Shown here: positions 23,945 through 31,453 of the stretch, one piece after another
Position numbering within the stretch: the stretch's first letter is position 1
Layout of the letters: each line of letters begins with the position of its first letter
From: Armatimonadota bacterium
GTDB taxonomy: Bacteria > Sysuimicrobiota > Sysuimicrobiia > Sysuimicrobiales > VGFF01
DNA length: 31,595 nucleotides
Direction: 5' to 3'
Assembly: GCA_016868955.1 (NCBI GenBank)
Contig: VGFF01000003.1
Coordinates: 1-31,595 of the forward strand
Program-made: the position numbers and the translations under genes
Notes under the pieces: model-generated
The model's database searches: none
What the model was told of the DNA's origin: nothing
The model's input: only the letters and a program-made list of their open reading frames with translations

Positions 23945-25153
23945 TCATCCGAAAGCGGCACGCAGCAACCCGGCCGCGGCGCCGCCGGCGACGAGCCAGG
24001 TCGTATTGACCTTGTAGCGCACGATCGACACCGCGGCCGTGAGCGCGATCGCGACCGTCAGCGCGTCGACGATCGACGCTTGCCCCAGCCGCCAAGTGAC
24101 CGCGCCCATCAGCCCGAGCGATGCCACATTGACGCCGTCGAGCAGCACACCCGCCACCGGCGAGCCGCGAAGCCGCGCGATCAACGGGTTGCTGATCGTC
24201 ACGAAGACGAAGGAAGGAAGAAAGATGCCCAACGTCGCCAGCAGCGCCGCCGGCGCGCCGCCAAGCTGATAGCCGATGAACGTCGCTGTCGTGAACACGG
24301 GGCCGGGCGTCACTTGCCCGATCGCGACGGCGTCCAGGAGCTGCTGATCAGAGAGCCAGCCGAGCCGGGCCACGAACTCGCCGCGCAGGAACGCGAGCAA
24401 TACGTAGCCGCTGCCGTACAACACCGACCCGATCTTGAGGAAGGAAAGGAACATCCCCAGCAGGCTGAAGCCGGCCACGGCACTCCCCGGCGACGAAACC
24501 GACGCCGGGGGCGCGGCCGTCGCGAACAGCGGCGCGAACAGCGGCGCGAACGGGGATGCGAGGGACAACGGCATGGGCGGTAGGAACGAGGAGAGCGCCC
24601 ACCGCCCGGTTTCTCGGGCCCGTGCCGCCATCGTCGCGATCATTACGGCCAGCCCGCCGCCGAACAGCAACGAAATCTCGTGGATGCCGGTCAGATACAA
24701 CGCGAACACGAGCGCGCCGACCGCCAGGTGGATCGCACCTTTCCCGGCTCTGCGCCCCAGATCCCAGAGCGCGCGCGCGACGATCGCGATCATCACGGGC
24801 TTCACGCCGTACAGGAGCCACGTCGCCGCCGGCGTCGCGCCGTAGGTGACGTACGCCCACGCCAGTCCCATCACGATGAGCATCGCCGGTGTGATGAAGC
24901 AGGCGCCGGCGACGATGAGTCCCGTCCAGCCGGCACGCAGGTATCCGATGTGGATCGCCATCTCCGTGGAGTTGGGTCCGGGGATCACATTCGTCGCGCC
25001 GAGGAGGTCGAGGAACTTCGCGTCGTCGATCCAGGCCCGCCGCTTCACGACCTCGTCGTGCATCATCGCAATGTGCGCGGCCGGGCCCCCGAACGCCGTG
25101 AATCCCAGACGCAAAAACAGGATCGCGACCTCGGCGAGACGAGGGTTGCTCAC
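23945..25153 (-). CDS. chrA: chromate transporter family protein ChrA, two-domain form
   Basis: 402 residues with about ten to twelve membrane segments in two homologous halves. The first half has FLRLGFTAFGGPAAHIAMMHDEVV and GATNVIPGPNSTEMAIHIGY; the second has FLKIGSVLYGSGYVLLAFLR and AIGQVTPGPVFTTATFIGYQ. Both carry the G-x-x-x-F/Y-G-G/S-G and the VxPGP motifs of CHR proteins. Known members export chromate using proton motive force; others have unknown roles. Between the halves is a Ser/Pro/Ala-rich linker with repeated APLF. GTG at 25153 overlaps the HD-GYP stop by GTGA, so it is translated with it. No chromate regulator (chrB) is nearby. Confidence 0.92.
   Translation of the reverse strand: MSNPRLAEVAILFLRLGFTAFGGPAAHIAMMHDEVVKRRAWIDDAKFLDLLGATNVIPGPNSTEMAIHIGYLRAGWTGLIVAGACFITPAMLIVMGLAWAYVTYGATPAATWLLYGVKPVMIAIVARALWDLGRRAGKGAIHLAVGALVFALYLTGIHEISLLFGGGLAVMIATMAARARETGRWALSSFLPPMPLSLASPFAPLFAPLFATAAPPASVSSPGSAVAGFSLLGMFLSFLKIGSVLYGSGYVLLAFLRGEFVARLGWLSDQQLLDAVAIGQVTPGPVFTTATFIGYQLGGAPAALLATLGIFLPSFVFVTISNPLIARLRGSPVAGVLLDGVNVASLGLMGAVTWRLGQASIVDALTVAIALTAAVSIVRYKVNTTWLVAGGAAAGLLRAAFG
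24522..24551 (-). repeat. 12-bp tandem repeat in the chrA linker
   Basis: Two and a half copies of a unit reading GCGAACAGCGGC on the plus strand. In the protein this gives APLFAPLFA in the linker between the two CHR domains. Copy number could vary by slippage without shifting the frame. Confidence 0.6.
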
Positions 25154-25866
25154 ATCCTGCCCGTCTTGCCGTCGATTACGTCCAAGAACACGCGCACGAC
25201 CTGAGGATCGAGGTGCGTGCCGGCTAGGGATTCGATGTAGGATCGCGCTTCATCGTCGGACCAGGCGCGCCGGTAGGGACGATGGGAGCGCAGCACGTCC
25301 CAGATGTCGACGACCGCGAAGATCCTCTCAGGAAGCGGGATGTGCGCGCCCTGCAAGCCCCGCGGATAGCCGCTGCCGTCCCAGCGATCGTGATGGCAGT
25401 GCCGGATGTCGAGCGCCGTCCTCAACAAGACGCGGTCGCGGATGCCGATCTTGCCGATGTCGTGCAGCAAGGCGCCACGACGGACGTGCACGAGCTCGCC
25501 CTCCGGGACGCCCATCTCGCGCGCGATGGGCACGGTCAGCGCCGCGACGCGCGCGCTGTGCCCCTCCGTGTCGTGATCGCGTATGTCCAGCGCGCGCGAC
25601 CAGCCCTCCAAGGTCGCGTCGTACGCGCGCACGAGCGTCGCTTGCTGGCGGTTGATGTGCGTCTCGTCGCGCCGCAGGCGCCAATACAGGAAAGATGCCG
25701 TAGCGACTATGAACAGGCCGCCCGTGACGATCTGGGCGATCGTCGCGTCGACTGGCGAGCGCGCGATCTGCGCCCACGCATAGTCGGAGCCGACGATCGA
25801 GGCGATCGCCAGACTGATGTAGGAGGCCACCAGGCGCGGCGATCGCAGCGTGCCGCGGAGCGTCAC
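25150..25866 (-). CDS. HD-GYP domain phosphodiesterase with two membrane helices
   Basis: 238 residues from GTG at 25866, which overlaps the upstream stop by GTGA. Two membrane helices (about 13-32 and 42-60) precede a coiled stretch (YDATLEGWSRALDIRD) and the HD-GYP domain. Metal and signature residues: GHSARV, LLHDIGKIGIRD, CHHDRWDGSGYPRGLQG (HHErwDGSGYP with Glu changed to Asp), and RIFAVVDIWDVLRSHRPYR. Active HD-GYP proteins hydrolyse cyclic di-GMP; the GYP motif here is intact. There is no receiver or other sensor domain, so the membrane part may sense or only anchor. Co-translated with the Sua5-like gene and chrA; a functional reason is not clear. Confidence 0.88.
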   Translation of the reverse strand: MTLRGTLRSPRLVASYISLAIASIVGSDYAWAQIARSPVDATIAQIVTGGLFIVATASFLYWRLRRDETHINRQQATLVRAYDATLEGWSRALDIRDHDTEGHSARVAALTVPIAREMGVPEGELVHVRRGALLHDIGKIGIRDRVLLRTALDIRHCHHDRWDGSGYPRGLQGAHIPLPERIFAVVDIWDVLRSHRPYRRAWSDDEARSYIESLAGTHLDPQVVRVFLDVIDGKTGRM

Positions 25867-26558
25867 TCCTTGTCCCTGCGCGCCGGCGGCGGCGGCAGCG
25901 CGACACCGAAGTGGCGCCGCATCGCGTCTGCGATGTCCTCGAAGCACGAGCCGTAGCGCACGACCTCGAGCGTCTCCAGGTTCAGCAACGTCGACGACGA
26001 CTGGTGCGGATGGTATTTGCACAGACCATAGTCGATCACGAGATCGGCGATCGCCAGGATCTCCGGCTCGATGTCTTCGACGCGGAATTTCGTGCCCGTC
26101 AGCGACACATTCGCCGACGATCCGAAGAACAAGATTCCCCGCGCGAAGCTCAGCCGCGTCAGGTCGTCGAGGAACGCGCCTGCGTTTACCAGCATCAGCA
26201 GCGTGTCGTCCTTCGTGCTGCGCGCCTACGTATCGGGGTCGAGGCGCCGCAAGAACGGATGGTCGGACCGGCAGGGCGCGATGCACCCCAGCGGCAGGTC
26301 GTAGTCCGTCGTGATAACCTCATAGATCCGCCGGCCACGCGCACCGACCACGTGCAGCGTGCGGTGCAGGTCGTCGTTGCCGAGCATCGCGTTGAGCTTG
26401 GACGGGGCGCGCTTCTTCGCGTCGAAGATCTTCTTCAGCGCCGGGCCGGTCGCCGCGATCAACGAATAGCCGACGTCATTGGGCAACAACGCGATACCGC
26501 CGTTCGTCATGACGTCGAACGCGCGGGCGGCGTCGCCGGCGATATCGTACGCGGGCAT
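25863..26558 (-). pseudogene. Sua5/YciO/YrdC-family gene interrupted by an in-frame amber codon
   Basis: One continuous frame of 231 codons, broken only by TAG at 26226-26228. Before the stop: GGIALLPNDVGYSLIAATGP, KKRAPSKLNAMLGND; after it, without frame change: ARSTKDDTLLMLVNAGAFLD, FFGSSANVSLTGTKF, ADLVIDYGLCKYHPHQSSST and a family-like C-terminus. Both sides belong to the YrdC/YciO fold, which in TsaC/Sua5 makes threonylcarbamoyl-AMP for tRNA; this branch is more likely a YciO-like protein of unclear role. The stop falls in RRLDPDT-TAG-ARSTKD, where relatives have a sense codon. The ATG has TGAGGAG upstream. It is either a recent nonsense mutation or a base error; the two halves are otherwise undamaged. 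Confidence 0.75.
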
Positions 26559-26585
26559 GGAGTGCTCCTCAGGGACGGTCGTCGC

Positions 26586-26865
26586 TCAGCGATTGGCGGC
26601 GGCCGCTTTGGATGGCCGCCCGACACTTCGTGTACGTCTCCCGCCAGCGCGGTGTGTCATCTCTTGCTGAAACGCTTTCTCGAATTCGACCAGCGATGGG
26701 AACTCGCTTTCGAGAACGAGGGTGTAGTAGTCATCGACGAGATCGGTCAGCACGCGCGCGCCCTCGAAGCCGACCTCGGCTTCGATCGTCATCATCTCCT
26801 TCATGGCCGCTTGCGCGTCCTTCATCTTCTCCGGGTAGATCTGATATGTCGCGTACGACGATCAT
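26586..26865 (-). pseudogene. NIPSNAP/ABM-like small protein with a frameshift
   Basis: ATG at 26865 follows AGGAGG and reads MIVVRD; a one-base shift near 26843-26850 then gives QIYPEKMKDAQAAMKEMM, followed by GARVLTDLVDDYYTLVLE and PSLVEFEKAFQQEM. The two pieces join into a dimeric alpha/beta-barrel protein of about 92 residues. Such proteins are small cytosolic dimers, some acting as monooxygenases or heme-linked enzymes; function here is unknown. Starting at the ATG at 26825 would remove the first beta strand. Frameshift may be real or a sequencing error. The 108 bases upstream, to the ArfB gene, hold no recognisable feature. Confidence 0.6.
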
Positions 26866-26973
26866 CATGCCCTCCTTGGGCTCGTCACGACGTTCGCGCG
26901 AGCGCGAGATTTCCTGTACTTTGGCTTTCGTCGCGCGCTTCCTGCCGGTCAAGGGCAAGAAACGTCGCGCGGT

Positions 26974-27390
26974 TCATGCGTCCTCGGGCCGTCTGCGCAG
27001 CGACTTCACGCGCGCGCGCTTCGTCTTCGCGTCCAGCCGCCGCACGCACGACGCTGCGGTCGGCTTCGTCGGCCGGCGCTTCGCCGGTTCGGTCGCGGCA
27101 CGCTCCAACATTGCCCGCAGGCGATCCAGCGCGTCCTGACGATTTCTTTCCTGGGTCCGATGATTTTGCGCCTTGAGCACGATGACCCCGTCGGCGGAGA
27201 CGCGGCGATCGCCCGACGCAAGCAGGCGTTGCTGGATGGCGTCGGGGAGCGAGGACGCATACACGTCGAAGCGAAGGTGGATCGCCGTCGCGACCTTGTT
27301 CACGTTTTGCCCGCCGGCGCCTTGTGCGCGCACGGCGCGCAGCTCGACCTCCGACAGTGGAATGGACACGGCGCGCGTGATGTCTAACAT
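26974..27390 (-). CDS. arfB: ArfB (YaeJ) alternative ribosome-rescue peptidyl-tRNA hydrolase
   Basis: 138 residues from ATG at 27390 (GGAAG six bases upstream; an ATG four codons earlier lacks a binding site). The release-factor GGQ motif is at 26-28 within RAVRAQGAGGQNVNKVAT. The C-terminal basic tail that threads into the empty mRNA channel is present: RRPTKPTAASCVRRLDAK, KTKRARVKSLRRRPED. ArfB frees ribosomes stalled without a stop codon by hydrolysing the peptidyl-tRNA. The length and the tail separate it from full-length release factors. It has no operon partner of related function. Confidence 0.94.
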   Translation of the reverse strand: MLDITRAVSIPLSEVELRAVRAQGAGGQNVNKVATAIHLRFDVYASSLPDAIQQRLLASGDRRVSADGVIVLKAQNHRTQERNRQDALDRLRAMLERAATEPAKRRPTKPTAASCVRRLDAKTKRARVKSLRRRPEDA

Positions 27391-27460
27391 AGGTGCTTCC
27401 ATTCTAGTTCGGTTCCGCGAACGCCAACGTCACCGCGATCCGCGAGGCCGCCCGGCAAGC

Positions 27461-27492
27461 ATACGGGCGACGGAAGGTCCCGTCGCCCGTAT
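27461..27492 (-). terminator. perfect 13-bp hairpin at the end of the IPT/CARDB gene
   Basis: ATACGGGCGACGG (27461-27473), six-base loop, CCGTCGCCCGTAT (27480-27492). The perfect stem suggests a transcription end or RNA-stabilising structure between this gene and arfB, though neither strand has a T-run after it. It lies inside the apparent 3' end of the frame, hinting that the true stop is earlier, near 27530-27545. Confidence 0.45.
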
Positions 27493-28179
27493 GGACCGAC
27501 GATCACGATCGAATGCGGGCGCGCCGGCGCTAGTCGGCGCTAGCTGCTCCGCCGGCGTCGCCACGAGGGGAGGAATCGTCAGGCGCCCTCGCCCGAGAAA
27601 TCGGGGCCCATCGCGCGGAACCGCGAGCGCGACGAACAAGAATGTGCCGCCGCGGAAGGAGTGGTCGATCGGCGCAGATGCGAGAACGTCGGCGCCGTCG
27701 CCGGGGCGCAGGGAGGGCAGCGCACCCTCGGCGGTCCACCGCGCTTCGGTCGCCGCCACCGCGAGTCGTCCACTGAGACTCGGGCCGTCGCCGACGTTGG
27801 CGACGCGCACGCGGACGATCATCATGGAACCGTCCACGCGCGCATCCCGCGGTTTCAGCTCGAGCCGCGGGATGCGCCCGGGCGTGGGCCCGCACACTCG
27901 ACGCCGAAGCCGACGGTGGATATCCGGCTGCGCAGCTCCGGGGCCCCGACCGTGATCGAACGGCGCCCCGCTGTCGCGTCAGCGTCGACCGCGATCCGCA
28001 GGCGCAACTCCGAGAGTGAGACGGGAATCGGTCGCGACAAGACGCGGACGCCGTCCGAGGGGCGAATCGTGATGCTCGTAACCGACTCGAGGTTGCGTCC
28101 GAAGAGGCGCAGCTCGCACGTCCCGCCGCACTTGACGGCATCGGGCTCGACGCCCGTGATCGTCGGCGCCAGCGATGGT

Positions 28180-28233
28180 GTGACGAGGGTCGTCGGGACG
28201 CGCGGCGTGACGAGAGTCGTCGGCACGCGCGGG
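28180..28233 (-). repeat. 27-bp direct repeat, two copies
   Basis: 28180-28206 and 28207-28233 are near-identical 27-base units (three mismatches by eye). They encode two copies of the nine-residue unit PRVPTTLVT in the stalk between the signal peptide and the IPT domain. The unit is a multiple of three, so copy number could change freely. Confidence 0.75.
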
Positions 28234-28364
28234 GCGACGACGACCGTTTGACGGTGCGCGGCCACGCCGCTCAGCGTCAACGCGAGCGCGGCGACGAGCC
28301 AGCCCCAGACGAAGGAACGCCGGTGAGCGCCGCCGCAACCTGCAGCCCGGCGCCGAGCTGCGTC

Positions 28365-28907
28365 TTAGACGACAGCCAGCGGCATGTGGGGGCCTGCCGG
28401 CAGCTCGACGTGGATCGCGTCTCCCAGTCGGATCTCGCCGCCGCGCACGACAACGCTCATGATGCCCGCCTTCCGCACGAGGTTGCCGCGCTCGTCACGA
28501 TCGAGCACGGCCGCCATCAGGCCCGGCTGGAAGTTATCGAGCTGCGAGCAGGGATTGCGCAGACCGGTGACCTCCAAGACAGCCTCGTCGCCGAGGCGCA
28601 AGAGCGTTCCCGCCGGCAGAGCCAGCAGATCGATGCCCCGTGTCGTGACGTTCTCGCCCATCTCGCCGGGCGCGACGACGAACCCCTTCGCGCGCAGCTC
28701 ATCGTGCAGCTCGGCGTGGATCAAGTGCACTTGCCGCAGGTTCGGTTGCGTCGGGTCCTTGGCGACGCGCGCGCGGTGCTTGACCGTTGCCCCGCCGTGC
28801 GCGTCGCCGTCGACGCCGTGCCCCACGCGCAGACGGATGAACGGCTGCGCCGGCTTTCGGAAACCGTACTCCGGCCGGCGGCAAACGGCGATCACGACGG
28901 CGCTCAT
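28365..28907 (-). CDS. MOSC domain protein
   Basis: 180 residues from ATG at 28907, which overlaps the upstream stop by ATGA. MOSC features: GVDGDAHGG near residue 35, VHLIHAELHDELRAKGF, PGEMGENVTTRGIDLLALPA and the conserved Cys in LRNPCSQLDNFQPGLM, where sulfur or a molybdenum-bound pterin ligand is handled. MOSC domains occur in MOCS C-terminal sulfurases and in YiiM-like molybdenum enzymes; a stand-alone MOSC protein may mature or use the molybdenum cofactor. The window also encodes a molybdenum hydroxylase 23 kb away; a link is speculation. It is translated with the SnoaL-like gene. Confidence 0.9.
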   Translation of the reverse strand: MSAVVIAVCRRPEYGFRKPAQPFIRLRVGHGVDGDAHGGATVKHRARVAKDPTQPNLRQVHLIHAELHDELRAKGFVVAPGEMGENVTTRGIDLLALPAGTLLRLGDEAVLEVTGLRNPCSQLDNFQPGLMAAVLDRDERGNLVRKAGIMSVVVRGGEIRLGDAIHVELPAGPHMPLAVV

Positions 28908-29362
28908 TCGAGGGTCTTCCATGATTCATGAGATACGTGAGGACCAGGCACGAGCGTCGCACCGATCTGACCGTAGAGATCGAGGAAGTCGGGACCGCCC
29001 CACTGCTCCGCGATCTTGTCGCCTGCGAACCGAACGAGGTCGACGAGGTGAACCTCGACCGGACGCCCCGTCGCGGGAAACCCCGCGAACGCTCCCCGGT
29101 GCGTGCCGCGGGACCTCGATCGGAACGCGACGAGGTCGCCATCGGCGATCACGGCTTCAACCGTGAGATTCGCGTCCAGGAACGCCGACCACAGCATCCC
29201 GAGCCGCTGGTGCTGCCCGTCGCGGTCCAACTGTCGCTGCTTCGGCGACGTATGGCGGCGATAGTCGGGCGAGAGGAACCGATCGAGCGCATCGAGCGCC
29301 CGCCGACCCCACACTTCATCGAGATATTGGCGCAGTCTGGCTTCGTTCGCGGCCGTTGTCAC
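28904..29362 (-). CDS. SnoaL-like (NTF2-fold) protein
   Basis: 152 residues from GTG at 29362 (AGGGG eight bases upstream); a GTG three codons earlier is equally possible. The pattern fits SnoaL-like polyketide-cyclase/limonene-epoxide-hydrolase folds: ARLRQYLDEVWGRRALDALD, FLSPDYRRHTS, LTVEAVIADGDLVAFR, SRGTHRGAFAGFPATGRPVE, and IAEQWGGPDFLDLYGQIGA. The cavity-lining His/Asp residues are visible but the reaction cannot be told. Co-translated with the MOSC gene (ATGA overlap) and 67 bases after the enolase-superfamily gene. Confidence 0.85.
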   Translation of the reverse strand: MTTAANEARLRQYLDEVWGRRALDALDRFLSPDYRRHTSPKQRQLDRDGQHQRLGMLWSAFLDANLTVEAVIADGDLVAFRSRSRGTHRGAFAGFPATGRPVEVHLVDLVRFAGDKIAEQWGGPDFLDLYGQIGATLVPGPHVSHESWKTLE

Positions 29363-29429
29363 GAGACTCACCCCTCGATCCTCAGCGCTGTTCCCATGCG
29401 CGGTCCGGCTGCGGCCGGCGCGCCCTGGC

Positions 29430-30518
29430 TCACAGGTCGCGGCGCCGCAGCTCTCGCAGCATGTCGAGATCGACTTCGACGCCGAGGCCGTCGCCGGCCG
29501 GCGGTGGCACGCATTGACCAACGGGCCTGATCGGCGCCTTCAGGATCGACGCCGACATCAACGTGAACCCGGCGCCCCAGCTCGCGTTCGCGGTCGCGGC
29601 CGCAAAGTGCGCGGCCCCCGCCAGCTCGAGATCGCTGTAGGGCGCGACGGAGACGGTCAATCCCGCGCCGGCGGAGATCGTGGCGATCTCTCTCGCGCGC
29701 AGGAGCCCTCCCAGCTTGTGCAGCTTCAGGTGCAGCACGTGAGCCGCGCCCGCCGCCGCGATCTCGTAGGCGTCGCGCGGCGTCAATACCGCTTCGTCGG
29801 CTTGCACCGGGGACTTGATCGCGCGCACGAGCTTCGCCATCTCGGCGATTGTCTTCACCGGCTGCTCGATGATGCCAACGCCGCCGATGCGCTCCATCTC
29901 GCGGATCGTTTGGATCGCGTCGCCGAGCGTGTATCCGGTGTTGCCGTCCAGCTGGAACCGCACGTCGTCGCCGACGGCGGCGCGCACGGCGCGGTAGCGC
30001 CGCAGATCGTCGCGCGGATCCAAGCCGATCTTCATCTTCATGAGCTTCCAGCCCGCGGCCGCGCCCTCGCGCGCGCTCTCGGCCATTTCGTCGGGCGTCC
30101 CGAAGTGGACGGTCCCGTGGAGGACGATCCCTTCCCGCACCCGGCCGCCCAGCAGCGTGTGCACGGGCGCCCGCAGCGCTTTTCCGCACACATCCCACAA
30201 CGCGAACTCGAGCGCCGTCTTCGCGAACAGCGCGCCCGGCAGCGCCGCGTCCATGCGCGCCAGGCAACGGGCGACGTTACGCGGATCCTCGCCGACGATC
30301 GCCGGCGCCAGGTAATGTTGGATCTCCGCGACGACGACCTCGAACGGCGGCCCGTACCAAGGAGCGGCGACGGTCGTCTGTCCCCAGCCGGCGAGCCCGT
30401 CGTCCGTTTCCACCGAGACCACGACGTTCGTCGCGACCGCGTGCGTGCCGTAGGCGGTGGTTAGCGCGTGTGCGCGCGGGATGTCGACGACCCAGACGCT
30501 CGTGTTTCGGATGCGCAT
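29430..30518 (-). CDS. mandelate racemase/muconate lactonizing enzyme family protein
   Basis: 362 residues, enolase superfamily. The N-terminal capping domain is followed by the barrel with the MLE-type catalytic set: Lys161 and Lys163 (LMKMKIGL), metal ligands Asp191 (QLDGNTGY), Glu218 (IIEQPV) and Asp241 (ADEAV), and Lys265 on the sixth strand (VLHLKLHKLGG). Lysines on opposite sides of the ring point to the MLE subgroup: cycloisomerases, o-succinylbenzoate synthases, dipeptide epimerases or N-acylamino acid racemases. With amide-hydrolysing enzymes in the window, an amino-acid or dipeptide derivative is a reasonable guess, not shown. ATG at 30518 has AAGGGA upstream. Upstream lies an IS3 remnant. 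Confidence 0.92.
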   Translation of the reverse strand: MRIRNTSVWVVDIPRAHALTTAYGTHAVATNVVVSVETDDGLAGWGQTTVAAPWYGPPFEVVVAEIQHYLAPAIVGEDPRNVARCLARMDAALPGALFAKTALEFALWDVCGKALRAPVHTLLGGRVREGIVLHGTVHFGTPDEMAESAREGAAAGWKLMKMKIGLDPRDDLRRYRAVRAAVGDDVRFQLDGNTGYTLGDAIQTIREMERIGGVGIIEQPVKTIAEMAKLVRAIKSPVQADEAVLTPRDAYEIAAAGAAHVLHLKLHKLGGLLRAREIATISAGAGLTVSVAPYSDLELAGAAHFAAATANASWGAGFTLMSASILKAPIRPVGQCVPPPAGDGLGVEVDLDMLRELRRRDL

Positions 30519-30566
30519 CGTTCGTCCCTTCGTGTCAGTCGCGCGCTGGCCGGCGATCGGCGAGCT

Positions 30567-30670
30567 GACGCGTCCGCTACCGTCTTGCCCTGGCCGACCA
30601 GCACCTCCGCCTGCCGCTACTTCGCGACAATTTCCTCAGGCGTGTGCGCTTTCTTCCGCCCCATCCCCAT
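30567..30670 (-). pseudogene. remnant of IS3-family OrfA transposase gene
   Basis: From ATG 30670 (or 30664) the frame reads MGRKKAHTPEEIVAK, TAG at 30617-30619, then RQAEVLVGQGKTVADA before homology ends near 30567. This is the N-terminal helix-turn-helix region of IS3-family OrfA. It is dead twice: by the amber codon where relatives have Leu, and by loss of everything downstream, including OrfB. The IS terminal sequence lies 14 bases upstream of the start. Confidence 0.75.
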
Positions 30671-30683
30671 CACCCCTTCGTTG

Positions 30684-30728
30684 CCGCCGGACTACATCAC
30701 CGGCGGACTACTTCTAGGGGGTCAGGCC
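30684..30728 (-). mobile_element. terminal inverted repeat end of the IS3-family remnant
   Basis: 45 bases identical to the reverse complement of 31454-31498. Read on the minus strand it begins GGCCTGACCCCCTAGAAGTA, goes through a small hairpin (CCGCCGG, nine bases, CCGGCGG), and leads into the OrfA remnant. TGACCCC is a typical outward-facing IS3-type terminus. Its TAG supplies the stop codon for the truncated agmatinase gene. Confidence 0.75.
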
Positions 30729-31028
30729 AAATCGCGGGCCGAATCGCACGCCGGAGATCAACGAGTATTGCCCGCCATCGAGCGGCACGCCGAGGATCGC
30801 GACGTCTAATCCTCGCGCATCAGCCACGAAGGGGAGCCGGAAGAACGTCGGGATGCCGGAGAAGCGCGGCATCCCGACGTCGGCGGTTTCTGTCGTGAGG
30901 CGCTTGTCGAACGGCGTGTTGGAGGCCGCCGCGGATATCCGCGGCGATTCGGAAGCGCTCGGTTGGTGAATGCGGGCGTGAGGCGGCACATCGATGTAGC
31001 CGCGGACGTGGCGGAAAGTGTCGGGCAC
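30714..31028 (-). pseudogene. agmatinase/ureohydrolase gene truncated by an IS end
   Basis: 104 codons. The C-terminal part of the fragment is the ureohydrolase start: MPRFSGIPTFFRLPFVADAR, LDVAILGVPLDGGQ and GVRFGPR, equivalent to the GxRFGPxAIR motif. Exactly there the sequence enters the IS end (FGLTP, then TAG inside the repeat). All manganese-binding His and Asp motifs (GGDH, DAHxD, SxDxDxxDP) are missing, so it is inactive. Intact agmatinases remove urea from agmatine and related guanidino compounds. GTG at 31028 is the first possible start, with a poor ribosome site; VPPHARIHQP further in may be nearer the true start. Confidence 0.8.
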
Positions 31029-31048
31029 GACGTAGTGCCGGCAGGTGC

Positions 31049-31084
31049 TAAAAAGATCAGGAGGAGCGGTATCGCTCCTCCTGA
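31049..31084 (-). terminator. rho-independent terminator of the DUF378 gene
   Basis: A perfect stem: CAGGAGGAGCG (31058-31068) with CGCTCCTCCTG (31073-31083), plus one flanking T-A pair and a GTAT loop. On the minus strand it is followed by TCTTTTTAG (five T at 31054-31050). It lies 41 bases after the DUF378 stop. Confidence 0.9.
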
Positions 31085-31124
31085 GGCTGGAGATCGCGTG
31101 AGCGCGACTCCCTATGGCGCGAGG

Positions 31125-31310
31125 CTATGATGGACGAAGCTGCGTCGCATGAAAAACGGCCGCGATGCCCACGAGGATGTAGACGATGCTGCTCAGCAAA
31201 CTACCAACTCCGAAAATCGTCGTGACGAGATTAAAGCTGAACAATCCTACCAATCCCCAGTTCAAGCCACCGACGATGAGCAAAAGGGCCGCGATCGATT
31301 TCAGAGACAT
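31125..31310 (-). CDS. DUF378 small membrane protein
   Basis: 61 residues with two membrane helices: IAALLLIVGGLNWGLVGLF and IVYILVGIAAVFHATQL. GGLNWGLVG and the short loop are diagnostic of DUF378. The ribosome site is excellent (AAGGAGG eight bases before ATG 31310), and its own terminator follows, so it is a single-gene unit. Base composition is lower in GC than the surroundings. Function unknown; likely a small inner-membrane protein. Confidence 0.9.
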   Translation of the reverse strand: MSLKSIAALLLIVGGLNWGLVGLFSFNLVTTIFGVGSLLSSIVYILVGIAAVFHATQLRPS

Positions 31311-31453
31311 CTAAAGGTCCTCCTTAATGTGAACGTTCGGGTTTGCTCCATGGGTCCGATTCGGCATTCTGGAGCATTGCGGCGCTCCCGCTCCGCTGCT
31401 ACAAACATAACACTGCAGGCCAACGGAGTTAAATGTTTGTCCAATGTTTGAGT

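Larger units (their letters stand above)
27430..28322 (-). pseudogene. secreted IPT/TIG plus CARDB-like protein, frameshifted
   Basis: The upstream part reads a signal-peptide-like SFVWGWLVAALALTLSGVAA, two copies of PRVPTTLVT and an IPT/TIG-like domain (TITGVEPDAVKCGGTCELRL, LFGRNLESVTSITIRPSDG). This frame ends at 27855. A -1 shift near 27890 continues with CGPTPGRIPRLELKPRD and a CARDB-like domain (VRVRVANVGDGPSLSGRL, GTFLFVALAVP). One missing G in GCGGGCCC would join both frames. No ATG, GTG or TTG precedes the signal peptide in frame after the stop at 28367, so a second indel near 28322 is likely. IPT and CARDB are extracellular Ig-like folds. Function unknown. Confidence 0.55.

Noticed and set aside
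26226..30619. Two in-frame TAG codons (26226-26228 and 30617-30619) as a sign of amber reassignment
   Set aside because: TAG is the natural stop of several intact genes here (aldolase, binding protein, DppB-like permease, DUF3105), all followed by intergenic sequence or a new start. The OrfA case is in a dead remnant.
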